DNA of 64,000 bases from Enterovirga rhinocerotis (GTDB lineage: Bacteria; Pseudomonadota; Alphaproteobacteria; Rhizobiales; Beijerinckiaceae): positions 410,100 through 474,099 of the forward strand of contig NZ_SNZR01000014.1 of the NCBI RefSeq assembly GCF_004363955.1, in the 5' to 3' direction. Shown here piece after piece: positions 1 to 9,074 of this stretch; position 1 is the stretch's first letter, and each line of letters begins with the position of its first letter. Under the pieces are notes generated by a model, which saw only the letters and a list, made by a program, of their open reading frames with translations, did not search any database and was not told the DNA's origin. The position numbers and the translations under genes are program-made.

Positions 1-177
1 GAGGCCTCGCTGAAGGCGGCCCTCGCCGATCCCGAGCTCCAGAAGCGCTTCGCCGATCTCGCGGCCCAGGTTCCGGCGGCCGACCAGCAGGGAGCGGAGC
101 CGCTCCGCGCCCTGATCGCGAAGGATATCGACCGGCTCGGCACCGTCATCAAGGCGGTCGGCCTGAAGGCGGAGTGA
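1..177 (+). CDS. C-terminal end of a Bug/TctC-family tripartite tricarboxylate transporter receptor
   Basis: Only the last 58 codons lie in the window; frame 1 is open from base 1 to a TGA at 175-177. The fragment reads as an alanine-rich amphipathic tail with 'DPELQKRFADL' and ends 'DRLGTVIKAVGLKAE'. This is typical of the C-terminus of periplasmic Bug/TctC receptors, where a K/R-W-x-x-V/I-I-K-x-A-x-I/L-K-like helix closes the second lobe. Such proteins bind small carboxylates in the periplasm for TTT transporters or act as orphan receptors. The following dehydrogenase and lactonase genes on the same strand suggest a carboxylic-acid catabolic locus. The family call rests on a short segment, so substrate cannot be inferred. 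Confidence 0.7.
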   Translation, partial: EASLKAALADPELQKRFADLAAQVPAADQQGAEPLRALIAKDIDRLGTVIKAVGLKAE

Positions 178-317
178 GACGTACCGCCGGCTCCGATTTG
201 GGCCGACGAAAGTAGGATGGAGGGATCGACCGACCGGCCGGTTCCGAGCTATCGCGGGACGAGCGCGACGCTCAACTGAACTCTGATCAAACAGACGAAA
301 TTCGGGGAGAAGGACAC

Positions 318-1214
318 ATGGCCGGAACCATCGGCTTCATCGGGCTCGGCAATATGGGAACGCCGATGGCGAGCCGGCTCGTCGATGCGGGCTACGGCCT
401 CGTCGTCCATGACACGCGCGACAACGTCATCGGCCCGTTCCTGGAACGCGGCGCTGCGCGGGCCGGGTCCGCCGAAGACGTCGCCTCGCGCGCCGAGACC
501 GTTCTCGTCAGCCTCCCGACCCCCGATATCGTCGACAAGGTCGTCCTCGGCGAGGGCGGCGTGTCCGGCGGCTCGAAGGTGAAGACGGTCGTCGACCTCT
601 CGACGACCGGACCGCGCGTCGCGGCCGCGATCTCCGAGAAGCTCAAGGCGAAGGGCATCACCTTCGTCGATTGTCCCGTCAGCGGCGGCGTCGGCGGCGC
701 CGTGGCCGGCACGCTGGCCGTGATGGTCTCGGGGCCGCGCCCGACCTATGAGCAGCTGGAGCCGATGCTGAAGAACATCGGCAAGGTCTTCTTCATCGGC
801 GAGGCTCCCGGCTCCGCCCAGATGATGAAGCTCTGCAACAACCTCATGTCCGCGGCCGCCATGGCGATCTCGACCGAGGCCATCGTCGCCGGCACGAAGG
901 CCGGCATCGACCCGCAGGTGATGGTGGACGTGATCAACGTCTCCAGCGGCCAGAACACGGCCACCACGCAGAAATATCCGAAATCGATGCTGAACCGCCG
1001 CTTCGATTACGGCTTCGCGACCGGGCTGATGTTCAAGGACGTGCGGCTCTGCCTCGAGGAGATGGAAGGCATGGGCCTCGACCTGGCGACGGCCAAGGCG
1101 GTGCGCTCCGTCTGGCAGAAGGTTCAGGACGAGAAGGGCGCCGAGAGCGATTTCACGCGCATCCTCGAAGTGATCGAGACGCCGGCTGGCGTGACGGTCG
1201 GCAAGCAAAGCTGA
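318..1214 (+). CDS. NAD(P)-dependent oxidoreductase, 3-hydroxyisobutyrate dehydrogenase family
   Basis: A 298-residue beta-hydroxyacid dehydrogenase, a cytoplasmic enzyme that oxidises a 3-hydroxy acid or reduces the matching semialdehyde with NAD(P). The N-terminus has the Rossmann motif GLGNMG at residues 9-14. The substrate loop DCPVSGG lies near residue 118, followed by a glycine-rich stretch. The catalytic lysine region KLCNN is near residue 171. Length and motif order fit the family (3-hydroxyisobutyrate, tartronate semialdehyde and related enzymes). The ATG at 318 follows a purine-rich ribosome site (GGGAGAAGGA). It lies 140 bp after the TctC-type receptor and about 100 bp before the lactonase on the same strand, so the three may serve one catabolic route. 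Exact substrate is not determinable. Confidence 0.88.
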   Translation: MAGTIGFIGLGNMGTPMASRLVDAGYGLVVHDTRDNVIGPFLERGAARAGSAEDVASRAETVLVSLPTPDIVDKVVLGEGGVSGGSKVKTVVDLSTTGPRVAAAISEKLKAKGITFVDCPVSGGVGGAVAGTLAVMVSGPRPTYEQLEPMLKNIGKVFFIGEAPGSAQMMKLCNNLMSAAAMAISTEAIVAGTKAGIDPQVMVDVINVSSGQNTATTQKYPKSMLNRRFDYGFATGLMFKDVRLCLEEMEGMGLDLATAKAVRSVWQKVQDEKGAESDFTRILEVIETPAGVTVGKQS

Positions 1215-1244
1215 CGGCGAAAGCCCAAACCTGCCGAAATCCAC

Positions 1245-1280
1245 CTCCGCTCATCCCGGCGAAAGCCGGAATGAGCGGAG
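1245..1280. repeat. REP-like palindrome with GAAA loop between two catabolic genes
   Basis: The arms at 1245-1260 and 1265-1280 are 16 bp each and pair with a single mismatch around a GAAA loop. The core reads TCATCCCGGC / GCCGGAATGA. Short 'TCATTCCGGC...GCCGGAATGA' palindromes are common dispersed intergenic repeats in alphaproteobacteria. It lies 30 bp after the dehydrogenase stop with no T-run, so it may stabilise or attenuate the transcript rather than terminate it. Confidence 0.65.
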
Positions 1281-1313
1281 GACCGACCGGCATGACAAAA
1301 TCAGGAGGAAACG

Positions 1314-2117
1314 ATGGCGGAACTCGAACCCTACGAAATCCACGCTGTCCGCTACGCACATAACGCGAACGCGACGACACGGGAGAACTTCCTCGGCGGC
1401 GACCCCCACGAGACGCCGATGCCGCTCGATTACTTCGTCTGGGCGATCCGCGGAAACGGCCGCACCATCATCTTCGATACCGGCTTCGACGAGGCGATGG
1501 CCAAGAAGCGCAAGCGTCAGTTCCTGCGCTCGCCGGGAGAGGGACTGAAGTGCATCGGCATCGATCCCGACGGGGTCGAGGATGTCGTCGTCAGCCACAT
1601 GCATTACGATCATTGCGGCAATTACGACCTGTTCCCGCGGGCCAAATACCATCTGCAGGACACCGAGATGGCCTATTGCACGGGCCGCTGCATGTGCCAC
1701 CCGACCTTGCGTGTGCCGTTCGAGCTCGACGACGTCGTCTCGATGGTGGGGAAGGTCTTCACCGGCCGTGTCGCCTTCCATGACGGCGACAGCGAATTCG
1801 CGCCCGGCATCACGCTGCACAAGGTCGGCGGCCATTCCAAAGGCCTGCAGGTCATGCGCGTCTGGACGCGGCGCGGCTGGATGGTGCTCGCGTCCGATGC
1901 CAGCCACTTCTACGCCAATATGGAGAACGGCCGCCCCTTCCACCTCGTCCACAATGTCGAGGAGGTTCTGGAGAGCTACAACCGTTGCTACTCCCTCGCG
2001 AGCGAGCGTTCCGGCGTGATCCCGGGGCACGATCCGAAGACGCTGGATCTCTATCCCGCTTCGGCGCCGGGCCTCGAGGGGATTGCCGTCAGGCTCGACG
2101 CCGACCCGCGGGGATAG
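1314..2117 (+). CDS. Metallo-beta-lactamase-fold hydrolase, N-acyl-homoserine lactonase-like
   Basis: A 267-residue MBL-fold hydrolase. The dinuclear zinc motif HxHxDH is seen as HMHYDH at residues 95-100, followed by CGN. A downstream histidine in 'GGHSKG' and an Asp in 'SDASH' provide the other expected metal ligands, and a further His lies in 'PGHDP' near the C-terminus. This pattern fits the AhlD/AttM-type lactonase group, which opens gamma-butyrolactone or homoserine-lactone rings. Many members near catabolic dehydrogenases instead act on other lactones. The ATG at 1314 is preceded by a strong AGGAGGAAACG ribosome site. Quorum quenching is only one possible role; the setting beside a hydroxyacid dehydrogenase makes metabolic lactone hydrolysis equally likely. 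Confidence 0.85.
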   Translation: MAELEPYEIHAVRYAHNANATTRENFLGGDPHETPMPLDYFVWAIRGNGRTIIFDTGFDEAMAKKRKRQFLRSPGEGLKCIGIDPDGVEDVVVSHMHYDHCGNYDLFPRAKYHLQDTEMAYCTGRCMCHPTLRVPFELDDVVSMVGKVFTGRVAFHDGDSEFAPGITLHKVGGHSKGLQVMRVWTRRGWMVLASDASHFYANMENGRPFHLVHNVEEVLESYNRCYSLASERSGVIPGHDPKTLDLYPASAPGLEGIAVRLDADPRG

Positions 2118-2169
2118 CGATCCCGTCTCGCCGCTCCCCCGGTCTTCCGGAGGAGCGGCCAAGGCGCGA

Positions 2170-2952
2170 TCAGACGATCGCCATGCGAGCCTTGTGGGTC
2201 TTGGCGAGGTCGAGTTCGCCGGGCTTGCCGCCCTTGTAGGCGACGGCGACCGGCCCCTGTCCGCGCGCCTCGATGAGGTCGGCGAGCGTGCCGGAGGCGG
2301 TGGGCTCGGCCAGCGTGACCTTGGTGCCGCCCGAGAGGGTGAGGGACACGGTTCTCGCCGGAGTGCCGAGAACCGTCGCGGTCACAACATCAGACGGAGC
2401 CTCTCCGCCGATCAGCGCCGCATAGCGCTTCGCGGAGGCCGCGACGTCCCGCACGCCGACGGTGATCTCGGCGACCCCGGTCACGCCGTTCGGCTGGCGC
2501 CGGATCTCGGCATCCTCCTGCACCCGCAGGCGGCGCGGCGTGACGTCGCCGCAAAGGAAGGGCACGTCCGAGCCGGGCGAGCGCGCGGTCTTCCACACGA
2601 GGCGCTCGCCATCCGGCCGGAGACGCCCGCCATCCATCGGATCGCTGATATCGAGCCCGCGCGCCTGGGCCCCCTTCACGACCTCGACGATGTCTCCGGG
2701 CAGGAGCGCGTGGTCGATGAAGCCTTCGCCGTCGGCGTGGTAGGTGTCCGACCAGCGCATGCCCTCGTCGGGCCTCTTCCAGGCGATGAGTTCAAGATAC
2801 GAACCGTCCTCGAAGATCACGAGCACGTTCTGCGTGATGCCGTTCGCATGCTCGCCGCCCTGGATCGGATTGAAGCCGAGCGACTTGTAGTCGTCGAACG
2901 CCGTTTTCAGATCCGAGACCGTGATGACGATGTGATCTAATCTCAGGGACAT
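2170..2952 (-). CDS. VOC (glyoxalase-like) family protein
   Basis: A 260-residue protein beginning 'MSLRLDHIVITVSDL', the usual first strand of a vicinal-oxygen-chelate module with its metal-ligand histidine. A second module follows from about residue 140 ('GVAEITVGVRDV'). Two-module proteins of this length include glyoxalase-like PF13468 members whose substrates are mostly unknown. An 'ILELIAW'-like strand ('YLELIAWKRP') carries a Glu typical of metal binding. The ATG at 2952 has a CAGGAAGGCACC leader. It converges with the lactonase gene and stands alone. Function beyond the fold is not assigned. Confidence 0.78.
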   Translation of the reverse strand: MSLRLDHIVITVSDLKTAFDDYKSLGFNPIQGGEHANGITQNVLVIFEDGSYLELIAWKRPDEGMRWSDTYHADGEGFIDHALLPGDIVEVVKGAQARGLDISDPMDGGRLRPDGERLVWKTARSPGSDVPFLCGDVTPRRLRVQEDAEIRRQPNGVTGVAEITVGVRDVAASAKRYAALIGGEAPSDVVTATVLGTPARTVSLTLSGGTKVTLAEPTASGTLADLIEARGQGPVAVAYKGGKPGELDLAKTHKARMAIV

Positions 2953-2992
2953 GGTGCCTTCCTGTCGGTCTTGTGGAGATTTGTCTTGTTGG

Positions 2993-3292
2993 TCAATCTA
3001 AAAGCTGGATGTCGTGCCCGCGGGAGTGGATGCCGAGGATCGTGACGGTTTCCGCTTCGGTATCGAAAACGATCGTGACGCTACGACGAAAGCCGATCAT
3101 TCGCAGTCCGGGCCGGGTGTCGTCTCGCCGTATCCCGCGATGGGGCATGTGACTGAGCTTGGCGCAGTACTCGACGATCGATCGTGCAAATCGGACGGCT
3201 CTGTCAGGCGAGGATTGTCGAGCGATATAGGTCGTGAGCGCCTCCAGATGGCGGCGCGCTTCCGGTGAAAAAACGACCCGATAGGACGTCAA
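2993..3292 (-). CDS. parE: Type II toxin, RelE/ParE family
   Basis: A 99-residue basic protein. It opens 'SYRVVFSPEARRHLEAL' and has the ParE core 'GIRRDDTRPGLRMIGFRRSVTIVF' (split across residues about 54-80), ending in 'HSRGHDIQLL', the classic C-terminal element of ParE-like toxins. Members poison DNA gyrase (ParE) or cleave mRNA (RelE); the sequence is closer to ParE. Its start overlaps the antitoxin stop by 4 nt, so the pair is translationally coupled with antitoxin first, the standard order. It sits just downstream of the peptide-type ABC transporter genes on the same strand. Confidence 0.85.
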   Translation of the reverse strand: MTSYRVVFSPEARRHLEALTTYIARQSSPDRAVRFARSIVEYCAKLSHMPHRGIRRDDTRPGLRMIGFRRSVTIVFDTEAETVTILGIHSRGHDIQLLD

Positions 3293-3558
3293 GCTGACTT
3301 GACCAGGGCTCGGTGCAATTCGGTCAATGATCGCTGCACGTCGTCTATCGCCAAGGCTCGCGACGGGTCTGCCTTCATCGCATCGTAGGCTGGCACGACC
3401 TCGCGGCGAAGCCAGTCCTCCAGCGTCTCGTCCTGCTCGCGGAGGAGTTCCAGCCCCTGGCGGACTACGTCGCTGCCGCTGGGATAGGCGCCGGACGCGA
3501 CCTTCTCGTCGATCAGGTCTGCCAGCTCGTCCGGCAATGTCAGGGTCATCTGCCGCAT
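3289..3558 (-). CDS. parD: Type II antitoxin, ParD family (ribbon-helix-helix)
   Basis: An 89-residue protein beginning 'MRQMTLTLPDELADLIDEKV', a ribbon-helix-helix DNA-binding start, followed by 'GAYPSGSDVVRQGLELL', the conserved ParD dimer helix. The acidic C-terminal half would wrap the toxin. It precedes and overlaps the parE-like gene by 4 nt. As is usual for the family, the ParD dimer and the ParDE complex would repress their own promoter, which would lie in the 34 bp upstream or within the end of the ATPase gene. Confidence 0.87.
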   Translation of the reverse strand: MRQMTLTLPDELADLIDEKVASGAYPSGSDVVRQGLELLREQDETLEDWLRREVVPAYDAMKADPSRALAIDDVQRSLTELHRALVKSA

Positions 3559-3592
3559 GGCGATCCCTCTTCGCGAAGCCCGTTCGAGCCTA

Positions 3593-5254
3593 TCACGCCG
3601 GCGAGGCCGTCGCCATGCGGCCGGGCTGCCTTGCTCGCTCGGCCGCCTTCGCGCTCCAGTCCCGCCCCGGCACGGCCGCGAGCAGGGCGCGCGTGTAATC
3701 GTGCTTCGGGGCGAGGAAGACCTCGGCCGTGATGCCCTCTTCCACCACCACTCCGTCCTTCATCACGGCGATGCGGTCGCAGATCTGGGCCGCGACCCGG
3801 AGGTCGTGCGTGATGAAGACCATCGACAGCCCGAGCCTGTCGCGCAGGTCGTCGAGCAGCCGCAGCACCTGCGCCTGGACCGAGACGTCCAGTGCCGAGA
3901 CGGGTTCGTCCGCCACCAGCACCTCGGGTTCGAGCGCGAGCGCCCTCGCGAGCCCGATCCGCTGGCGCTGACCGCCGGAGAATTCGTGCGGGAATCGGTC
4001 GATGGCGGCCGGGTCGAGACCGACGAGCGCGAAGAGGTCGCGGGCCTTGGCGAGCGCTTCCGCCCGCCCCATGCCGTGGACCATCGGCCCCTGCGCCACG
4101 AGTTCGCCCGCGCGGCGGCGGGGATTGAGCGACGCGTAGGGGTCCTGGAACACCATCTGGATGCGCCGGGCCTCGCGCCGCATCTCGCTGCGCGAGAGGG
4201 CGGCCAGATCGGTGTCGCCGAGCTGGATCGACCCCTCGTCCGTATCGAGCAGACGGATGATGCAGCGGGCGAGCGTCGACTTGCCCGATCCGCTCTCGCC
4301 GACGACGCCGAGCGTCGTGCCCTGGGGCAGGGAGAGCGTGACGTCCTTCACCGCATGCGTGACGCGCTTCGTCGCGAAGAGGCCGCCCGAGCGATAGGTC
4401 TTCGAGACGTTCTCGATCCGGAGGATCGGCGCGGCATCCGCGCCTTGCGGGCGCCGCTCGGCCGGGGTGAGGGGAGGCACGGCCGCGATCAGGGCCTTGG
4501 TGTACTCGGCCTGTGGCCGGTTCAGCACCGCCTCGGCCGGGCCTTCCTCGACGAGGAGGCCATGCTGCATGACCGCGACCCGGTCGGCGATCTCGGCGAC
4601 GACGCCGAAATCGTGGGTGATGAACAACACGGCCATGCCGCGCCGCTTCTGGATGTCCTCGATCAGGGCGAGGATGCGGGCCTGGGTCGTGACGTCGAGC
4701 GCCGTCGTCGGCTCGTCCGCGATCAGGACCGCGGGTTCGAGCGCGAGGGCCATCGCGATCATCACCCGCTGGCGCTGGCCGCCCGACAATTCGTGCGGAT
4801 AGGCCCGCAGGGCCGCCTCCGGATCGGGCAGACGCACCTCGCGGAAGAGTGCGAGGACCTTCTCGCGGATCGCCGCCTTGTCGAGGTCGGTGTGGATGGC
4901 GAACATCTCGCCGACCTGGTCGCCGGCCCGCAGCAGCGGATTGAGCGCCGTCATCGGCTCCTGGAAGATCATGCCGATCCGGGCGCCGCGCACGCGCCGC
5001 ATCTCGGGCTCGGACAGCGTCAGGAGATCGGTGCCGCCCATGAGAACCCGGCCGGACGAGGCCGTCACGCCGGGCGGCAGGAGGCGCATGACGGTCGAGG
5101 CGAGCATGGACTTGCCCGATCCGCTTTCGCCGACGACGCAGAGAATCTCGCCGGCCGACAGGGTCAGCGAGACGTCGTTGAGGGCATGGCTCCGGTCCGC
5201 GCCGGAAGGCAGGCGGACCGAGAGGTTTTCGATCGACAGAAGAGGTTCGCTCAC
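3593..5254 (-). CDS. Fused double ATPase of a dipeptide/oligopeptide/nickel-type ABC importer
   Basis: A 553-residue protein with two complete ABC cassettes in tandem (DppD-DppF-like fusion, as in GsiA or YejF). The first Walker A is GESGSGKS at residues 42-49, followed by 'LSGGQRQRV' and '[11 protein letters not shown]'. The second cassette repeats GESGSGKS at about residue 330, then '[15 protein letters not shown]' and '[10 protein letters not shown]'. Each half ends with the oligopeptide-transport C-terminal extension. The start is set at GTG 5254: its GTGA overlaps the permease stop by 4 nt and the protein then begins '[10 protein letters not shown]'. A longer reading upstream would extend antisense-like sequence only. 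It energises the two permeases encoded immediately upstream. Confidence 0.93.
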   Translation of the reverse strand: MSEPLLSIENLSVRLPSGADRSHALNDVSLTLSAGEILCVVGESGSGKSMLASTVMRLLPPGVTASSGRVLMGGTDLLTLSEPEMRRVRGARIGMIFQEPMTALNPLLRAGDQVGEMFAIHTDLDKAAIREKVLALFREVRLPDPEAALRAYPHELSGGQRQRVMIAMALALEPAVLIADEPTTALDVTTQARILALIEDIQKRRGMAVLFITHDFGVVAEIADRVAVMQHGLLVEEGPAEAVLNRPQAEYTKALIAAVPPLTPAERRPQGADAAPILRIENVSKTYRSGGLFATKRVTHAVKDVTLSLPQGTTLGVVGESGSGKSTLARCIIRLLDTDEGSIQLGDTDLAALSRSEMRREARRIQMVFQDPYASLNPRRRAGELVAQGPMVHGMGRAEALAKARDLFALVGLDPAAIDRFPHEFSGGQRQRIGLARALALEPEVLVADEPVSALDVSVQAQVLRLLDDLRDRLGLSMVFITHDLRVAAQICDRIAVMKDGVVVEEGITAEVFLAPKHDYTRALLAAVPGRDWSAKAAERARQPGRMATASPA

Positions 5255-6093
5255 GGCTTCGGATTCCGGCGCAGGCGCGGGTTGAGCGCGTCGTTCAGTC
5301 CCTGGCCGACGAGGGAGACGGCGAGAACGGTGAGGAGGATCGCGACGCCCGGGATCGCCGAGACGTACCATTGGACCCGCAGGACGTTGCGGCCTGCGCC
5401 GATCAGGTTGCCCCAGGAGGCGATGTTCGGATCGGAGAGCGACAGGAAGGCGAGGGCGCTCTCGAGCAGGATCGCGATCGCCATGACGACGCTGGCATAG
5501 ACGATGACGGGCGGCAGGGCGTTCGGCAGGATCTCGCGGAAGATGATGCGGAGGTCCCCCATGCCGAGCACCCGGCAGGCCTGGACGAATTCGCGGTTGC
5601 GCAAGGTCAGGAACTCCGCCCGCGTGAGCCGGGCCGTGGCGGGCCAGGAGACGAGGCCGATCGCGACCGTCACGGTCGTGATGTCCGAGCCGAAGACGGC
5701 GACCAGCACGAGCAGCAGCAGGAAGTTCGGCAGCGTCTGGAAGGCTTCGGTGACGCGCATCAGGGCATCGTCGATCCAGCCGCCGTAGAAGCCCGCCAGC
5801 GCGCCGACCACGATCCCGATCGCGATCGAGATGGTCGTCGCGACGAGGCCGATCAGGAGCGATACCTGCGCGCCGTGGAAGATCTGCGCGGCGATGTCCC
5901 GACCGCTATTGTCGGTGCCGAGCGGGAAGCGGCCGCCGAGATCGGGCCATTGCAGCGGCCGGCCGGCGAGGCTGAGCGGATCCTTCGGAAACAGGATGGG
6001 CGCGAGCAGCGCCATCGCGATCACCGCGAGGAGCAGGACCAGCCCGAGCAGAGCGGCGGGGTTCTTGGCGTAGCGCGCCAGGGAGCCGGTCAT
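5251..6093 (-). CDS. ABC transporter permease, DppC-like
   Basis: A 280-residue inner-membrane permease of the peptide/nickel group. The N-terminal OppC-type segment ('[21 protein letters not shown]') is followed by the periplasmic loop '[11 protein letters not shown]'-like sequence ('[12 protein letters not shown]') and the EAA cytoplasmic loop around '[19 protein letters not shown]'. About six hydrophobic spans are visible. It overlaps the partner permease by 4 nt upstream and the ATPase by 4 nt downstream, so all are made as one translationally coupled set. Confidence 0.92.
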   Translation of the reverse strand: MTGSLARYAKNPAALLGLVLLLAVIAMALLAPILFPKDPLSLAGRPLQWPDLGGRFPLGTDNSGRDIAAQIFHGAQVSLLIGLVATTISIAIGIVVGALAGFYGGWIDDALMRVTEAFQTLPNFLLLLVLVAVFGSDITTVTVAIGLVSWPATARLTRAEFLTLRNREFVQACRVLGMGDLRIIFREILPNALPPVIVYASVVMAIAILLESALAFLSLSDPNIASWGNLIGAGRNVLRVQWYVSAIPGVAILLTVLAVSLVGQGLNDALNPRLRRNPKP

Positions 6094-7067
6094 CGTCCGG
6101 CTCCGATCCGCGGGTCGAGCTGGCCGTAGAGCAGGTCGACCAGGAAGTTGATGACGATCACGAGCAGCGCCGAGACGAAGACGATGCCGAGCAGGGTGTT
6201 GAGGTCCCGCTGGACGACGGATTCGTAGGCGAGCCGGCCGAGGCCCGGCAGCGCGAAGACGCTCTCGACCACGACCGAGCCGCCGAGCATGGTGCCGGCC
6301 TGCAGCCCGATCAGCGTCACCATCGGCAGCATCGCGTTGCGCAGGGCGTGGCGCACGACGACGCCCGTCTCGGCGAGGCCCTTGGCGCGCGCGGTGCGCA
6401 CGAAGTCGAGGCTCATCACCTCGAGCATCGAGGCCCGCATGATGCGCAGATAGGTCGCGAGGAAGATCAGAGCGAGCGTCACGGTGGGCAGGACGAGATG
6501 CCAGGCGATATCGAGGGCGCGGTCGAGGCCGGTCAGACCTGCGCCCACCTCCTCGAAGCCGCCGGAGGGCAGCCAGCCGAGCGTGATCGAGAACAGGACG
6601 ATGCCCATCAGCCCGAACCAGAAGGACGGCGTCGCGTAGAAGATGAGGCCGAGGGTCGAGATCAGCGTGTCCGGCCAGCGGTCGAGCTGGCGGGCGGCGA
6701 GGATGCCGAGCGCGGTCCCGGCTGCGAAGGCCAGCGAGAGCGAACTCCCCATGAGGAGCAGCGTCACCGGCAGCCGCTCGGCGATGACCTGGGCGACGGG
6801 CTTGCCGTAGATGGCCGATTGGCCGAGATCGAACTGGACGAGCCGCAGCAGGTAGCGGCCGAGCTGAGCGAGAGCCGAGATGTCGAGGCCGTAGAACCTG
6901 CGCAGTTCCTCGGCGAGGGCCGGGTCGCCGCCGCCCATCTGCGCCATCAGCGCGTCGACGGTATCGCCCGGTGCGAGTTGGAGCAGCAGAAACAGCCCGG
7001 CAAGGATGATCACGAGCGTCGGAAGGCTCGCGGCGAGACGCCGGAGCGCCAGGGACAAGATGGTCAT
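6090..7067 (-). CDS. ABC transporter permease, DppB-like
   Basis: A 325-residue permease with the DppB/OppB N-terminal 'RRLAASLPTLVIILAGLFLLLQLAPGD' region (hydrophobic span at about residues 10-30). It has the family's 'RAKGL' motif in the EAA loop ('DFVRTARAKGL') and a C-terminal 'VNFLVDLLYGQLDPRIGAG'. These features place it in the peptide/nickel importer permeases. It forms the heterodimeric channel with the DppC-like protein encoded directly downstream. The receptor gene lies 116 bp upstream on the same strand, and that gap contains only a GC-rich stretch with possible hairpins. Confidence 0.92.
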   Translation of the reverse strand: MTILSLALRRLAASLPTLVIILAGLFLLLQLAPGDTVDALMAQMGGGDPALAEELRRFYGLDISALAQLGRYLLRLVQFDLGQSAIYGKPVAQVIAERLPVTLLLMGSSLSLAFAAGTALGILAARQLDRWPDTLISTLGLIFYATPSFWFGLMGIVLFSITLGWLPSGGFEEVGAGLTGLDRALDIAWHLVLPTVTLALIFLATYLRIMRASMLEVMSLDFVRTARAKGLAETGVVVRHALRNAMLPMVTLIGLQAGTMLGGSVVVESVFALPGLGRLAYESVVQRDLNTLLGIVFVSALLVIVINFLVDLLYGQLDPRIGAGR

Positions 7068-7183
7068 GCGTACTTCACGATCGAGGCCTTCGTCCCCTCA
7101 GGGCTAGCGGGTTTGCTCGGCCCTGCGGAACGGCGCGCTCCGCCCTCCCCGAGAGAGGATGGCGGAGCGGCCCGCAGCCGATC

Positions 7184-8785
7184 CTAGCTCTCTATCCACG
7201 TATCGTGCCAGTCGCCGGAGCCCCAGCGGGGCATGTTGAGGGCGCCCTGGACCTTTTTCGAGATCGCGGTCTGGAAGGTTCGCTCGATCATCATCCAGAC
7301 CGGAATGTCGGCGTTCACCGCCTTCACCCATTCGGCATAGAGGGCCTTGCGCTTGACCGGATCGAGCTCGGCGGCGGCATCGTCGATCATCTTGTCGACG
7401 GCGTCGTTCTTCCAGCCGTACTGGTTGGTCCAGGGCGCGCCCTTCGGCGATCCCGAGCGGTACCAGACCGTGGTCGAGACGGCCGGGTCGCCGCGATACT
7501 GGTGCCAGCCGGTGGCGAGGTCGAAGTTCCAGTCGCGATAGACGGTCGCGAGGGCGCCCGCGCTGTCGAGATTGAGAATGTCGACCTTGATGCCGACCTG
7601 GCTCAGCGACTGCTGGATGAAGGTCGCGAGCAGCGGCACGTCCTCGCCGTTCTGGATCGGCACGAGCTTGAGCGTGAACCGAGTGCCGCCGGCGCCGCGC
7701 TTGTAGCCGGCCTCGTCGAGCAGCGCGTTCGCCTTCTTGACGTCCAGCTTATAGGGCGGCGGCGCCTCGGTGTAGAAGGCCGTCGAGACCGACGGGATCG
7801 GGCCCGTGGCCGGCTTGCCCTGCCCGTAGATGAAGTTCTCGATGAAGAAGGGCACGTCGATCGCCTGGGCGATGGCTTGCCGCACGCGCACGTCGGAGAG
7901 TTCCTTGCGCCGCGTGTTGAACTCGAGCGTGTTGTTGAAGGCGTTGGCCTCGAGTCCCTTGCTCGTGACGGTGAAGCGCGCGTCGGTCTTCAGCCGATCG
8001 AGATCGGCGAGGGAGAGGGCGTTGTAGGTCGAGAGTTGTGTCTGTCCCGTCTCGAGCGCCGCTGCCGCGGCGGCCTTGTCGATGATGAAGCGCCACACGA
8101 TGCGGTCGAGATAGGGGAAGTCCTTGCGCCAGTAGTTCGGGTTCCGGTCGGCGATGATGAACTGGCCACGCTCGTACTGCACGAACTTGAACGGACCGGT
8201 TCCGATCGGCGCGGTATTCGCCGGGTTGTCGAGGATGTTGGTGCCCTCGAAGACGTGGCGCGGCGCGATATAGCCGAGGTCGCAGAGGGCGCGCAGCAGG
8301 AGGTTCTGCGGCATGGGCCGGCTGTATTTGAAGACGGCCGTCGTCGCGTCGGGCGTCTCGACCGCCTCGAGGTATTGCTGGAGCTGGGTGCCGTAGTTCA
8401 GGTACTTCTTCCACATCTCCATGGCAGTGTACTGGACGTCCGCCGAGGTGAACGGCTTGCCGTCATGCCAGGTGACGCCCTCCCGCAGCTTGAATGTGTG
8501 GGTCTTGCCGTCCGGTGCGCTCGTCCAGCTCGTCGCGAGCACGGCGGCCGGGACGCCGCTCGCGTCGAGGTCGACGAGCGGCTCCATGATCTTCGACGTG
8601 ACGATGTAGACGCCGGTGGAGGCCCGGATCGCCGGGTTGAGCACGCGCTGCTCGCCGCTGAGCTGCACGGTGAGGGTACCGCCCCGCTTCGGCGTTCCGC
8701 TCTGGGCGAAGGCGGGACTGCCGGCGGCCGACCCGAGGGCCAGGGCGCCCGCAATCCGGATGGCTTCCCGACGATTGATGATCAT
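7184..8785 (-). CDS. Periplasmic substrate-binding protein of a peptide/nickel-type ABC importer (SBP_bac_5)
   Basis: A 533-residue extracytoplasmic solute receptor. An export signal with an RR pair ('NRREAIRIAGALALG') ends near 'SPAFAQ' at residue 28. The mature part has the family-5 signature region 'YTAMEMW', 'KLREGVTWHDGKPFTSADV' (split over residues about 90-110) and a long two-lobe body. Members bind peptides, Ni-chelates, sugars or opines, so the ligand is unknown. It heads the receptor / DppB / DppC / double-ATPase operon read leftward. Upstream (8786-8930) is the most AT-rich stretch nearby and a likely promoter region. Confidence 0.92.
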   Translation of the reverse strand: MIINRREAIRIAGALALGSAAGSPAFAQSGTPKRGGTLTVQLSGEQRVLNPAIRASTGVYIVTSKIMEPLVDLDASGVPAAVLATSWTSAPDGKTHTFKLREGVTWHDGKPFTSADVQYTAMEMWKKYLNYGTQLQQYLEAVETPDATTAVFKYSRPMPQNLLLRALCDLGYIAPRHVFEGTNILDNPANTAPIGTGPFKFVQYERGQFIIADRNPNYWRKDFPYLDRIVWRFIIDKAAAAAALETGQTQLSTYNALSLADLDRLKTDARFTVTSKGLEANAFNNTLEFNTRRKELSDVRVRQAIAQAIDVPFFIENFIYGQGKPATGPIPSVSTAFYTEAPPPYKLDVKKANALLDEAGYKRGAGGTRFTLKLVPIQNGEDVPLLATFIQQSLSQVGIKVDILNLDSAGALATVYRDWNFDLATGWHQYRGDPAVSTTVWYRSGSPKGAPWTNQYGWKNDAVDKMIDDAAAELDPVKRKALYAEWVKAVNADIPVWMMIERTFQTAISKKVQGALNMPRWGSGDWHDTWIES

Positions 8786-9074
8786 GGTGGGTTCCCCGTT
8801 TGGTCACCCATTCTTTCTGCATTGCAGCATCGAAGCAATGGAAACGATACCTCGACTAAACAAAACCTGTAGATCAATCGCCTCTTTTGCCGGCATCGGG
8901 GGAAATATTTATCTCTTCTGCCTCCGGCGCCCTTCCTTCAAGCGTGGGCGGGCATCGCGGCGGCCGCCGCCGCACCCATCCCAGTCCGGACTCGGCTGAC
9001 GCGTCACGGGCGCCCCCGTCACCTCTCGGAGGTGTCGGACCATGGCTCGCCCGCGCGGGTCGGGGCCCGATCCA
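8786..9074. other. Intergenic region: probable promoter of the peptide-type ABC operon
   Basis: No convincing gene is present. The part next to the receptor start (about 8810-8930) is clearly more AT-rich than its surroundings and includes a TTTTGTTTAGT stretch on the minus strand, suiting a promoter for the ABC operon. The remainder up to 9074 is GC-rich and lies beyond the 3' end of the acyl-CoA dehydrogenase gene. I could not fix a -35/-10 pair. Confidence 0.4.

Noticed and set aside
3557..5500. 647-codon open frame on the + strand opposite the ABC ATPase
   Set aside because: It is antisense to a well-conserved double ABC ATPase; its Arg/Asp/His-rich composition is what a GC-rich gene gives on its complement.
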